DNA of 37,362 nt from Bacteroidales bacterium. Its GTDB lineage: Bacteria > Bacteroidota > Bacteroidia > Bacteroidales > Marinilabiliaceae. Numbering within the stretch: the stretch's first letter is position 1; each line of letters starts with the position of its first letter. The translations under genes and the position numbers were made by a program. Shown in pieces: positions 27,054-34,285 of the stretch. The stretch is from positions 1 through 37,362 of the forward strand of contig JAKSLD010000027.1 of the NCBI GenBank assembly GCA_024401395.1, given 5' to 3'. The notes beneath the pieces are model-generated. The model ran no database searches. It was given only the letters and a program-made list of their open reading frames with translations, and was not told the DNA's origin.

Positions 27054-28640
27054 ATGCTAGCCTTTTCTCAAGACGCAAGTGCGCAACGTGCTAGAAGAGG
27101 AGGCAACTCCCAACCACAGAAGCAGGAAACTCCTGCTGCACCAGCTACTAACCCAACACCAGCGCCTGCTCCTGCAGCAGCACCTGCTGCTTCCAATGAC
27201 GATGCACGTCGACAGGCAATCCGCGATGCTTTGGCTGAACTTTCTGCCAAAGACAACATTGCGGAAGTACAACTCAACACTGAGAAGAATCCTAAGTACC
27301 TTCTTTTGCCAAACGGCAAGGCTATGATGCTCCAGATAACAGAGAACGACATCAAGCGTGAGGTTACTAAGATTATGCCAATCTACGAGACAAACATCTA
27401 TCCAGGTTGTATTGTTTATGCTAACGGCCAACTTATGGCAGGTAAGCCACAGGAGGTTGACTTCGGTGTTAAGGACCAGCTTGGCACAGTAACAGTGTAC
27501 GTTAACTTCAACAACGGCGGTAAGGAATCGCGCAAAGGTGTGAAGGCTGAGGCAAGTTCTATCCGCGCAGCTATTGCTTCTATCCTTGAGGAATCGGGCG
27601 GACATTTGCCACCAGCACAGGTAACATCGATGAAGAACACATATACAAGTGTATCAAAGATGGCTTTTGATATGGGTTGTTCGGTTGAGTACCTTGATGC
27701 TAAATGTGACATCAGCGCAAGCGTAAGCTCTGGTTCTGAGAGAATGTATGAAATGCAGTCGTTCAATCAGGCATTCTACACTGTAACAATCGAGCCAGAA
27801 GATAAGGACAAGACAAACTTCTTCGGTCCTGGCGTAACAGCAGACATCTTGAAGAAGGCTGCAAAGAATGGTCCTATCGCTATCATCAAGAGCGTAACAT
27901 ACGGACGTAGCGGTTTCTTCAAGAAGGAGTACAAGGCTACTGATTTTGCATTCCAGGGTTCTGAGAGTGGTTCGTACAAGGGCGTAACAGTAAACTCAAA
28001 GCAGGATATCACAAAGAACACTACAGCATCTACACAGACAGGCCGTATCATTGGTGGTAGCGCTTCTACTGCTGGTGCAGCTCTTACTGAGGGTGATTTC
28101 ACAGCTGAGATGGCTAAGAATATGGAGGTTAGTGCTTCTAACCAGGGTGTTCCTGTAACATACGAAGTACAGTTCATCGCATCAGGAAAAGCTTGTATAC
28201 AATCTGAGACTGGCAAGACACAGGATATCAACTACGTTCCTTTGACAAACAGAGCTTCTGTTGAAATTAACGGTGATGCTACTCCTCTCTATGGTTCAAA
28301 GTGTATCGCCTTCGAATACAAATATGATGTCATAGAAATCCCTCAAACTGGCGATGTAGCTAATGTAGTCGCAACAAATCAAGGTGGTCGTGAAGAGTGG
28401 AACAACAAACACTCTACTACTAAGCCAATCGATTTGGGTCCAAATAGATTCATCAAGGACAATGAACTTCGAGTAAGTACTTTCACCCGAGCAACTGCAA
28501 TCAGCAAGTGGAAAGGTGCATGCCACTCTGGTAGTGTTTCAATCCCTAGCGATGGCAAGCTAAAGATAAAGCTTACTGGAGCATACAATAAAAACGATGT
28601 TAAAATCAAGGACAAGGATGGCAAAGACATCTTGAAGTAG
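27054..28640 (+). CDS. Thiol-activated cytolysin (cholesterol-dependent cytolysin-like) pore-forming protein, signal peptide frameshifted
   Basis: 528 residues from the first in-frame ATG (545 if the signal peptide is restored). After the signal remnant comes a Pro/Ala-rich linker (about 20-48), then a region that follows the CDC core: NIYPGCIVYANG (114-125, compare TYPGALQLAN of CDCs), FNQAFYTVTIEP near 237-248, FFGPGVTADIL (256-266), and SVTYGRSGFF (280-289) matching the conserved YGR block. The C-terminal part resembles domain 4, but the Trp-rich undecapeptide ECTGLAWEWWR is absent, so cholesterol recognition is not implied. Known relatives make large beta-barrel pores; Bacteroidetes CDC-like proteins may target bacteria or hosts. 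A secreted beta-helix protein follows after 39 bp. Only the signal peptide is out of frame. Confidence 0.8.
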   Translation: MLAFSQDASAQRARRGGNSQPQKQETPAAPATNPTPAPAPAAAPAASNDDARRQAIRDALAELSAKDNIAEVQLNTEKNPKYLLLPNGKAMMLQITENDIKREVTKIMPIYETNIYPGCIVYANGQLMAGKPQEVDFGVKDQLGTVTVYVNFNNGGKESRKGVKAEASSIRAAIASILEESGGHLPPAQVTSMKNTYTSVSKMAFDMGCSVEYLDAKCDISASVSSGSERMYEMQSFNQAFYTVTIEPEDKDKTNFFGPGVTADILKKAAKNGPIAIIKSVTYGRSGFFKKEYKATDFAFQGSESGSYKGVTVNSKQDITKNTTASTQTGRIIGGSASTAGAALTEGDFTAEMAKNMEVSASNQGVPVTYEVQFIASGKACIQSETGKTQDINYVPLTNRASVEINGDATPLYGSKCIAFEYKYDVIEIPQTGDVANVVATNQGGREEWNNKHSTTKPIDLGPNRFIKDNELRVSTFTRATAISKWKGACHSGSVSIPSDGKLKIKLTGAYNKNDVKIKDKDGKDILK

Positions 28641-28679
28641 TACTGACTACCTCTGTCTATAACCAAATATGCAGATATT

Positions 28680-29981
28680 ATGAAAAGATTTCTATCAATT
28701 ATTGCGATAGCTGTAATGGCTATAGTAAGTGCGAGCGCAGCACCACAAACGGTAGCTTCGATAGGTAGCACTCCATACTACAATATCCATGAGGCGGTAG
28801 AAGCGCTTACGAGTGGTGATGTGCTGACATTGGAAGCAGACATTGACCTCAGTGGAGGAGAAGGAGCACTTGAATTCGCTTCAGATGACTTGTACTGTAG
28901 TCTTGATCTTAATGGACATAGTATAAAAAGAAATGCCTGTCCAATTATAATCAGAGGTAACGTAGAGTTGTACATTTATGGAAATGGAGTTGTCCAATGT
29001 GAGATTGAAGATGCTATTCAAATATATAACGGAGGAACTTGTTACATCGATAATGGTACTTTCGTGGCAGCTGAGTCTTACGGAATTTTCCTTAGCGGCG
29101 AATCTTACGCTGAGATAAACGGCGGATATTTCAAGTGTTCATTTGCATGGGCAATAGATCAAGAACCTGGCTTCGAAGGTAGTGAATTGGCAATCTTTGG
29201 TGGCTATTTCTCAGAGGAAGTTTCTGAAGATTATCTAGGTAGCGATGTCACTTTCTGCGACCCTAATAAGGACGCATTGACAAAAGATGAGTATCCATAC
29301 GTAGTAACTACTGCTGTGGCATCTATCAATGGAGTGTATGTTTACTTTGACTTTCCATCTGCGATAGCAGACATGAAGGATGGTGATGTACTAGTTCTGG
29401 AATCAAACGTAACTATGGACGACGGCATTAACTTTGAGGGCCTTAATCCAGGTAGCTACACAATCAACCTTAATGGTCATTGGGTTGAAAGTAACAGCGA
29501 AGATGGTACTATTTACATCGGTTCTGACAACATAACGGTATCGGTGACAGGTAGTGGAGATTTGGTAAATCATAATCCAGAAGGATGTGTTGTATTTGTC
29601 GACAACGGTGGGTTCTTCGCTGATGGCGGCAATTATTACAGCACTACAAGTGCCCCTATATTCGCTATAAATGATGGTTCTTTCGCCGAGATTAATGCTG
29701 GTAGTTACTCAGGTTCATTGTTGTTTGATCCAGAATATGCCGATATTCTAGTATACGGCGGAGTATTCTCTACTCAAGTGCCAGAAAGTAAACTTGGAGA
29801 GGATTGCCACATTGAAAATTATGGCACAGTATGGGTAGTTATTGACGACAATGCTTCTGCTATCAAGCCGGTACTCTTCAACAATAAGTCGAAGGCGGTT
29901 AAGACTTATGAGAACGGACATGTCGTAATCATCAAGGAAAACGGTGCTAAGTACGATCTTGCTGGTCGCAGACTTAAGTAA
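28680..29981 (+). CDS. Secreted beta-helix-like repeat protein, internally duplicated
   Basis: 433 residues with a signal peptide (cleavage after SASA, about 20). Two related halves follow (about 27-200 and 213-390). Each begins with an EA/SAI...GDVLxLExxxx block, continues LNGHxxxxN, then strands rich in Gly, Asn and Tyr ending GGYFS/GGVFS and an LGxD/E motif. This pattern suggests a right-handed parallel beta-helix. The last residues (VVIIKENGAKYDLAGRRLK) look like the short C-terminal tails of Bacteroidales surface proteins, possibly T9SS-related. It lies 39 bp after the cytolysin-like gene and is probably co-transcribed. A binding, inhibitory or carbohydrate-related role is possible but not shown. 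Confidence 0.75.
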   Translation: MKRFLSIIAIAVMAIVSASAAPQTVASIGSTPYYNIHEAVEALTSGDVLTLEADIDLSGGEGALEFASDDLYCSLDLNGHSIKRNACPIIIRGNVELYIYGNGVVQCEIEDAIQIYNGGTCYIDNGTFVAAESYGIFLSGESYAEINGGYFKCSFAWAIDQEPGFEGSELAIFGGYFSEEVSEDYLGSDVTFCDPNKDALTKDEYPYVVTTAVASINGVYVYFDFPSAIADMKDGDVLVLESNVTMDDGINFEGLNPGSYTINLNGHWVESNSEDGTIYIGSDNITVSVTGSGDLVNHNPEGCVVFVDNGGFFADGGNYYSTTSAPIFAINDGSFAEINAGSYSGSLLFDPEYADILVYGGVFSTQVPESKLGEDCHIENYGTVWVVIDDNASAIKPVLFNNKSKAVKTYENGHVVIIKENGAKYDLAGRRLK

Positions 29982-30010
29982 TTGACAGGTAATATTTTCA
30001 TATAAGAATT

Positions 30011-30047
30011 GAGCCGCTGGGAAATCTACTCAGCGGCTCTTTTTCTT
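30011..30047 (+). terminator. Rho-independent terminator of the cytolysin-like operon
   Basis: GAGCCGCTG (30011-30019) pairs perfectly with CAGCGGCTC (30031-30039), followed by TTTTTCTT. Confidence 0.92.
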
Positions 30048-30068
30048 CTATTGCTTTTTACTTGCTAG

Positions 30069-30263
30069 TTATCTCTCTCCAAACTCAACAACAATATCCC
30101 AAATCCTCCTAGATAGTTTGTTCTCCGCGAATTCCGCCAATTCTCTTGGCATACTTCTGTAGTATGCATATGCCATAGCACCTGTTATCGCTCCCATCGT
30201 ATCAGCATCGCCTCCCATCGAAATAACATTTCTTATCGCATCTTCATAGTCTGTGCTCTGTAG
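30069..30263 (-). pseudogene. ADP-ribosylglycohydrolase, C-terminal remnant
   Basis: The minus strand encodes about 65 residues: LQSTDYEDAIRNVISMGGD, then ADTMGAITGAMAYAYY and a tail ending VEFGER-stop. This is the C-terminus of the ADP-ribosylglycohydrolase/DraG family, whose GGDxDT motif binds the catalytic metals. Upstream the frame reaches a TAG within the 15-bp repeat (30260-30274), so the first three-quarters of the gene are missing. The break coincides with that repeat, which suggests an insertion or recombination there. The 5' portion is not elsewhere in the window. Confidence 0.85.
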
Positions 30264-30274
30264 ATACTAATTGA
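30260..30274 (+). repeat. 15-bp direct repeat, right copy
   Basis: GTAGATACTAATTGA, identical to 26569-26583. It lies exactly at the point where the ADP-ribosylglycohydrolase frame is interrupted. Confidence 0.5.
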
Positions 30275-30529
30275 GCAGTCAAAAGAGCCGCCGATTCAGC
30301 TCTCGTTATTTGATTAGGGGGCTTGGTTTTCGAAAAATGAATCCGCAACACCGTGTTTACGGGCATTGCGGACTATATTGTCGTGCCATTTAAAGTTTAG
30401 CGGACAGCAATTAGAATATTGCTTATAAATCAATTAGTTACAAACATTTGTATCAAGTCAGTAACATAATTTACAAAGATTTGGTAGCTTGAGATTGACC
30501 TTTAAGGGTGGTACAAATATAAGAAAAAA
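30275..30529. other. Non-coding junction between host-type genes and the phage-type module
   Basis: About 255 bp, AT-rich, with no open frame I can support. It contains a short CCGCAACA / ATTGCGGA pair near 30342-30400 but no tRNA 3' end, integrase gene or obvious attachment core. The left boundary of the phage-type element probably lies here or at the 15-bp repeat. Confidence 0.4.
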
Positions 30530-30560
30530 ACACCTCTTTTTCGCAAAGAATAGGAGGTGT
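30524..30560 (-). terminator. Rho-independent terminator of the phage-type late module
   Basis: ACACCTC (30530-30536) pairs with GAGGTGT (30554-30560) and on the minus strand is followed by TTTTTTTC. It lies 36 bp past the last gene of the leftward module. Confidence 0.8.
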
Positions 30561-30596
30561 AATTTATTCAGAGTCTAAATAATTTTAGAGGCTATT

Positions 30597-30890
30597 TTAA
30601 CTATTTTCTTCCCAAGAACCGCTATGTCCATACACCAACTCTGCCCGTTCTGACCACTTTTGAATATACCTGCGTTCGCCATTGGGGTACATGATGGTCT
30701 GGAGGGAGGAGCCGTCTTCGTTGATGGTTTTCTTGACTCTGCGGATAAGCCAGGTAGGATCATCGTAGCCTGTTGTGGTTGGGAGACAATAGCCGACATA
30801 CATCAGGGTGTCGGAAAGTTCTTCTACGATGGTTGGTGTGGTTTGCTCGGACAGAAGGGCGAGCATGAGGGCGGTGTTGGTTGGGTTCAT
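30597..30890 (-). CDS. Small phage-type protein, unknown
   Basis: 97 residues from the ATG at 30890; a longer non-ATG frame start is less likely. The first half is mildly hydrophobic (MNPTNTALMLALLSEQTTPT), and the second half is polar and aromatic (GYDDPTWLIRRVKKT, YPNGERRYIQKWSER). I do not recognise the family. It is the last gene of the leftward module, after the basic protein gene, with a terminator just downstream. Confidence 0.65.
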   Translation of the reverse strand: MNPTNTALMLALLSEQTTPTIVEELSDTLMYVGYCLPTTTGYDDPTWLIRRVKKTINEDGSSLQTIMYPNGERRYIQKWSERAELVYGHSGSWEENS

Positions 30891-30975
30891 GGTGATGATG
30901 ATATTAGAGAAACGCTGATGTGGGTTGTGCATCAGCGTTTCTTGTTATTTTCTGGTTGCTATGAAGAATAATGTA

Positions 30976-31320
30976 CTAGCGACGGCGATAGCTGCGACGA
31001 GTCCTTGTGTGCCTGACACCGTTGAGGGCTGAAGAACCAGCGTTCTTCTTGATGGTTTGACGAGCTGCCCCTCGGACTGCTCGGCCTGCTTTGCGAGCTG
31101 CCTTCTCGTTGTGGGTCTTGGCTCGGACTGCGGCTCTGACGATCGCTCCTGCCTTGCGTATGGCTCGTTTTACAGAGCCTCCTGTTGAAGATGATGCGGA
31201 AGTCTTCTTGGTGCGTCTGGTGGACTTGCGTGGAGTCTTGGCCGTTGTAGTCTTGCTAGTGCGCTTCTTATAGGTGCGCTTGGTTGTGGTCTTGCGACCT
31301 TTGGTTTTCTTTGTTGCCAT
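30976..31320 (-). CDS. Very basic Lys/Arg/Thr-rich protein (histone-tail-like)
   Basis: 114 residues. The first 50 are almost only Lys, Arg, Thr and Ser (MATKKTKGRKTTTKRTYKK and so on), followed by a short Gly/Ser break and an Ala/Arg/Lys helix region (about 52-92) and a final RTRRSYRRR. Such proteins bind nucleic acid. It could condense phage DNA in the particle or be a virion core protein, by analogy with small basic proteins in other viruses. Clean ATG start, 12 bp after the amidase stop. The low-complexity sequence means homology would be weak evidence. Confidence 0.75.
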   Translation of the reverse strand: MATKKTKGRKTTTKRTYKKRTSKTTTAKTPRKSTRRTKKTSASSSTGGSVKRAIRKAGAIVRAAVRAKTHNEKAARKAGRAVRGAARQTIKKNAGSSALNGVRHTRTRRSYRRR

Positions 31321-31331
31321 ATTATTACGTG

Positions 31332-31874
31332 TTAGTTATGGGTTGCTTTTGCGTCGTATGAAGGACAGGCCTTGTTTGCAAAGTCTCGATGTCCGTAAAC
31401 AGGAATGTTGCCGTATGCCTGGCGAAGTTCGGCTATGAGGCGTTTGATGGTGGCTTTCTGGGCATCGGTGCGGTTGTCCTGTGGCGTTGTGCCATCCTCT
31501 GCTACGCCACCGCAATAGGATATGCCGATAGAATCGGAGTTCTGACCTACGCAATGAGCGCCCACTTTGCTGAGAGGTCTGCCTTCGTGGACTGATCCGT
31601 CTCGATAGATGACGTAGTGATAGCCTATGCCGTCGAAGCCTCGTTGGCGGTGCCATTGGTCGATGAGTTGGACTGTGCAGTCCTGGCTTGCGCGTGTGGC
31701 TGTGCAGTGGATGATGATCTTGTTGATGGTGCGGCCAACGAGAGCTAGCTTTGTTCGGTCGAGAATGTTCATGATCTGCGTCTTGTATTTGCGTGTGATG
31801 ATGATGCCTGTTGTTAGAGCAGCTATGCCTATGGCACCGATTATCATCCATTTGCGGTTAGATGTTGATGCCAT
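31332..31874 (-). CDS. Membrane-anchored N-acetylmuramoyl-L-alanine amidase (T7 lysozyme/PGRP fold)
   Basis: A zinc amidase that cleaves the bond between MurNAc and the stem peptide, likely the phage endolysin. 180 residues: an N-terminal membrane segment (about 10-27) and an amidase_2 domain from about 48. Predicted zinc ligands are His56 (IIHCTAT), His162 (GHRDF) and Cys170, the last two 8 residues apart as in T7 lysozyme (His122/Cys130), and Tyr85 fits the catalytic tyrosine. The N-terminal anchor is unusual for a soluble endolysin and could mean signal-arrest-type release. It overlaps the upstream gene by 17 bp. Confidence 0.92.
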   Translation of the reverse strand: MASTSNRKWMIIGAIGIAALTTGIIITRKYKTQIMNILDRTKLALVGRTINKIIIHCTATRASQDCTVQLIDQWHRQRGFDGIGYHYVIYRDGSVHEGRPLSKVGAHCVGQNSDSIGISYCGGVAEDGTTPQDNRTDAQKATIKRLIAELRQAYGNIPVYGHRDFANKACPSYDAKATHN

Positions 31875-32331
31875 ACTTTTCGAGTTGAGTTTCTATCTCC
31901 TGCATCAGAGAACCGCTGAGCTCCTTGCGAAACCAACCTACCAGGTCGAGCTGGATGCCGTCGCCGAACCAGGGCGTGCCTGTCGTTCCGTATGGCTTTA
32001 CTCCGAAGGCTTTGATGACTGCAAGCCAGTCCTTGCCGTTCTTCAGTTTACCTATTACAGACTTCACTACATCTGTGTCGGTGCCGTTCCAGACGTTGAA
32101 GGCCTCAAAGAGTGTGTTGGCGAAGAGTTTGGCTTGCTCTGTGCTGATGGACTGCGAGACCTCCTTGTCAGTAGTGGTGAGGCTTTCGACTGCGTGAGTC
32201 AGTTCCTTTTCGGTCTTTCCTTCTCGGATGCGCTTCACGACTCGTACACCTATGACGAGAGCTGTCACGCTAAGAGCTGTGATGCCAGCCGCCTTCAGGA
32301 GCGTTTTCAGTTGGTTGTCGGAGAGGGTCAT
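31858..32331 (-). CDS. Phage-type membrane protein with an annexin-like GTD segment, unknown
   Basis: 157 residues. One membrane helix (about 10-30, AAGITALSVTALVIGVRVV), then a charged helix and a helical domain. The motif NGTDTDVVKSVIGKLKNGKDW, followed by LAVIKAFGVKPYG and a C-terminal EIETQLEKYGI, resembles the GTDE-type helical repeats seen in some Bacteroidetes phage and secretion genes, but the match is by eye. Sits between the lipoprotein-like gene (4-bp ATGA overlap) and the amidase. It may assist lysis or virion exit. Confidence 0.65.
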   Translation of the reverse strand: MTLSDNQLKTLLKAAGITALSVTALVIGVRVVKRIREGKTEKELTHAVESLTTTDKEVSQSISTEQAKLFANTLFEAFNVWNGTDTDVVKSVIGKLKNGKDWLAVIKAFGVKPYGTTGTPWFGDGIQLDLVGWFRKELSGSLMQEIETQLEKYGINI

Positions 32332-32792
32332 TTGAGTATCTTGTATGAGATTAGGCAGCCGATGATTACGCCTATCAACATCCAGGCGAAGATTAGTCCG
32401 ATGTCGAGTTCCTTTTTCGGAATAAGCGTTTGCGTCTTGGTTATTCGCTCGTGGTAGGTCGGGACGTAGATGGTATCAGTCTGGAGGATGTACTCTGTGC
32501 GAATCTCGGCAGCCTTGGAGGTTTTATATTCCACTACTGTGTTGACCTTTGAGCGTGTATTATGTAGTGACTCGATTTCTCGGACTAACAAGTTACCCAG
32601 TGAGTCGCACTCGATGAGAGCGTGCATGGAGGCCGTATCGGGCTCGGTAATGATGAGAGTATCGCGCACCTCTATTTCGCGGATGTTCTCGATGTACTGC
32701 GTTGGACGGCAACCGCCTAACAGGCACATTAGGAGCATGGCAATGAGAGCGATGGCTGCGATGGCGAGGTTGTGTTTTTGTTCCTTGGTCAT
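32328..32792 (-). CDS. Predicted lipoprotein with a C-terminal membrane helix (spanin-like candidate)
   Basis: 154 residues. The N-terminus has a hydrophobic segment ending LLGGC, a plausible lipobox with Cys28. A long polar helical region follows, rich in Glu, Thr and Ile, and a second hydrophobic segment (about 130-150) ends ISYKILK. A protein anchored at both ends and lying beside an amidase suggests a unimolecular spanin that fuses or disrupts the outer membrane. This is inference from topology and place only. Overlaps its downstream neighbour by 4 bp. Confidence 0.6.
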   Translation of the reverse strand: MTKEQKHNLAIAAIALIAMLLMCLLGGCRPTQYIENIREIEVRDTLIITEPDTASMHALIECDSLGNLLVREIESLHNTRSKVNTVVEYKTSKAAEIRTEYILQTDTIYVPTYHERITKTQTLIPKKELDIGLIFAWMLIGVIIGCLISYKILK

Positions 32793-32794
32793 GG

Positions 32795-32968
32795 CTATGC
32801 GAATTTTAGTGCGGTCTTAACGAGCGCTGGGTTCTTGGCCACCTTTTCGAGAAGGTGGGTAATCTCCTGTGTGTTTGATGTAGAGAGAATCTTCTGAAGG
32901 TACGAGCCGAGACGGATGACTTCCGTTTCGTTCTGCGCCTCTACTTTGACGGTGAGTTTGTACTGCAT
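32795..32968 (-). CDS. Small phage-type protein, 57 residues, unknown
   Basis: ATG at 32968 to the stop at 32795. 57 residues: MQYKLTVKVEAQNETEVIRL, then GSYLQKILSTSNTQEITHLL and a tail EKVAKNPALVKTALKFA. One short beta part and two amphipathic helices; no membrane segment. The start overlaps the preceding gene's stop by 28 bp, and the next gene starts 2 bp on. A longer frame to 33178 exists but lies over the coiled-coil gene. Function unknown. Confidence 0.6.
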   Translation of the reverse strand: MQYKLTVKVEAQNETEVIRLGSYLQKILSTSNTQEITHLLEKVAKNPALVKTALKFA

Positions 32969-33327
32969 GGTGATATTAGTTTTCGGAGTTGTTCGTTTTC
33001 CTTGCGGAGGGCTTCGATTGTCTGGTTCAGTTCCTCGTTGGCACGCTTGAGCATGTCGATGGTCTGAGCTAACTGCTGGTTCTTGAAGGCCAGTTCGATG
33101 CACTCGTTTTTGACCTGCGAGTAATCGACACGGAGCTCGAAAATCTTGTCGTAGAGACGTTTGTTCTGCTCGACGCAATCATCGACAGTCTTGCGGAGGT
33201 CGTTGACCGTATCGTTGTCGAGCTGTGCCTCCTCGGTATTGCGCTTGTGTCTCGCCGCCCACCAGGTTATGATGCTGGTGAGCGGAACGAGAACAAGTGT
33301 GAACCAGTTCTGAATTAAATCCATCAT
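32941..33327 (-). CDS. Membrane-anchored coiled-coil protein (holin-associated candidate)
   Basis: 128 residues. One N-terminal hydrophobic helix (about 5-25, NWFTLVLVPLTSIITWWAA), followed by a long charged coiled coil (35-118) with regular Leu/Ile. This layout is common in the lysis region of phages of Bacteroidetes, where these proteins are uncharacterised. It may be a holin or a spanin-type inner-membrane part. Upstream is a fibre-like gene, 12 bp away. Confidence 0.7.
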   Translation of the reverse strand: MMDLIQNWFTLVLVPLTSIITWWAARHKRNTEEAQLDNDTVNDLRKTVDDCVEQNKRLYDKIFELRVDYSQVKNECIELAFKNQQLAQTIDMLKRANEELNQTIEALRKENEQLRKLISPCSTNSPSK

Positions 33328-33339
33328 GGTTCAAAGGGT

Positions 33340-33732
33340 TTAGGCGGTTTTCTCATAGAAGATGCTGTCCTTGCCGACCTGGTCGTTGAATGCTGCGACG
33401 AACTCTTCGTATGTACCGATGCCGTTGAGGGTGTTGTTGATGACGGTGATGATGTCGCCATTCTTGCCGATGGCATCAGCAAGTTCCTTCAACGTGTCGA
33501 GGGCTTCGGGCGCACCGTTGATAAGGTTCGTTATCTGGGTGTTGGTGTAGGCCTTCGACTCGTTGAGAGTGACAGTGCACTTGTTGTCGGTGTAGGTCTT
33601 GGAAGCGTCGATTGCCTCCTGCTTGGCCTGAGGGATGACGTTGGTGATGATGTCAGCGAACTTGTCGCTGATGAGCTTGAATTTGCGGCCAAGGAAATCA
33701 CCTATCTTGGCGAGGATTGTGTTGAGAACCAT
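33340..33732 (-). CDS. Phage tail-fibre-like protein, short
   Basis: 130 residues. An amphipathic N-terminal half is followed by a segment with the tail-fibre pattern INGAPEALDTLKELADAIG and a C-terminal FNDQVGKDSIFYEKTA. That motif occurs in many phage fibre proteins, often as a repeated linker between fibre domains. No signal peptide or catalytic motif. It sits between a fibre/structural gene group and the lysis group, all leftward. Confidence 0.7.
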   Translation of the reverse strand: MVLNTILAKIGDFLGRKFKLISDKFADIITNVIPQAKQEAIDASKTYTDNKCTVTLNESKAYTNTQITNLINGAPEALDTLKELADAIGKNGDIITVINNTLNGIGTYEEFVAAFNDQVGKDSIFYEKTA

Positions 33733-33760
33733 TGTGTGTTTGTATTAAAGGGATGAAAGA

Positions 33761-34285
33761 TTAAGCTTGAACTGGGGAGTTTGTCTGCTCGTAGTCAGCA
33801 AGGCCGCCCGCGTTGATTATTGCGGTCAGAAACGCCTTGTAGTCAGTCTCGCTCATGCAAGAGATCTTGTAGTTGATATAAGGGACAGACTGATTGACCA
33901 CGGACGACCACGAACTATTTGAGGCAGAGCCTATGAGCCACGATGCGAGACCAGACAACGATGTGGAAGATGTCGTTCCACCCGTAGTGACATTGGCCAC
34001 AGACTGCGCAGTCTTGGTGACGTTATTTGAGATGCTGGCTGATGAATACAGTTTTGCGGCTGTATAGCATTTCACGTTTGTAGTCCAGTATTTTGACTCG
34101 ATTACCGAATCTATGAACCCCTGGAACTGACTAGCGTAGGTGGCACTGACGAAGCCATAGGAAGAGTTGACATAAGTGGTGGACGTGCTGTACTTAGCCG
34201 CCACCATACCGAGCACCGATGCAGCCAGATAATAGGTGTTCAGGTCGTTGCCCTGAGTCGTGAATGAGAGCGCGTATTTACTCAT
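33761..34285 (-). CDS. Phage structural-type protein, Ser/Thr/Ala-rich, unknown
   Basis: 174 residues, rich in Ser, Thr, Ala, Tyr and Asn, with a repetitive middle (NVTTGGTTSSTSLSGLASW). No signal peptide, membrane segment or known motif. Composition fits a virion or fibre component. It starts at an ATG whose context overlaps the stop of the 13-residue-repeat gene by 8 bp, so translation is likely coupled. Confidence 0.65.
   Translation of the reverse strand: MSKYALSFTTQGNDLNTYYLAASVLGMVAAKYSTSTTYVNSSYGFVSATYASQFQGFIDSVIESKYWTTNVKCYTAAKLYSSASISNNVTKTAQSVANVTTGGTTSSTSLSGLASWLIGSASNSSWSSVVNQSVPYINYKISCMSETDYKAFLTAIINAGGLADYEQTNSPVQA

Noticed and set aside
30275-30529. Attachment site in a tRNA 3' end for the phage-type element
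   Set aside because: No tRNA-like sequence is present in this stretch.
32969-33178. N-terminal extension of the 57-residue phage protein
   Set aside because: It lies over the coiled-coil gene in another frame and lacks an ATG in good context.
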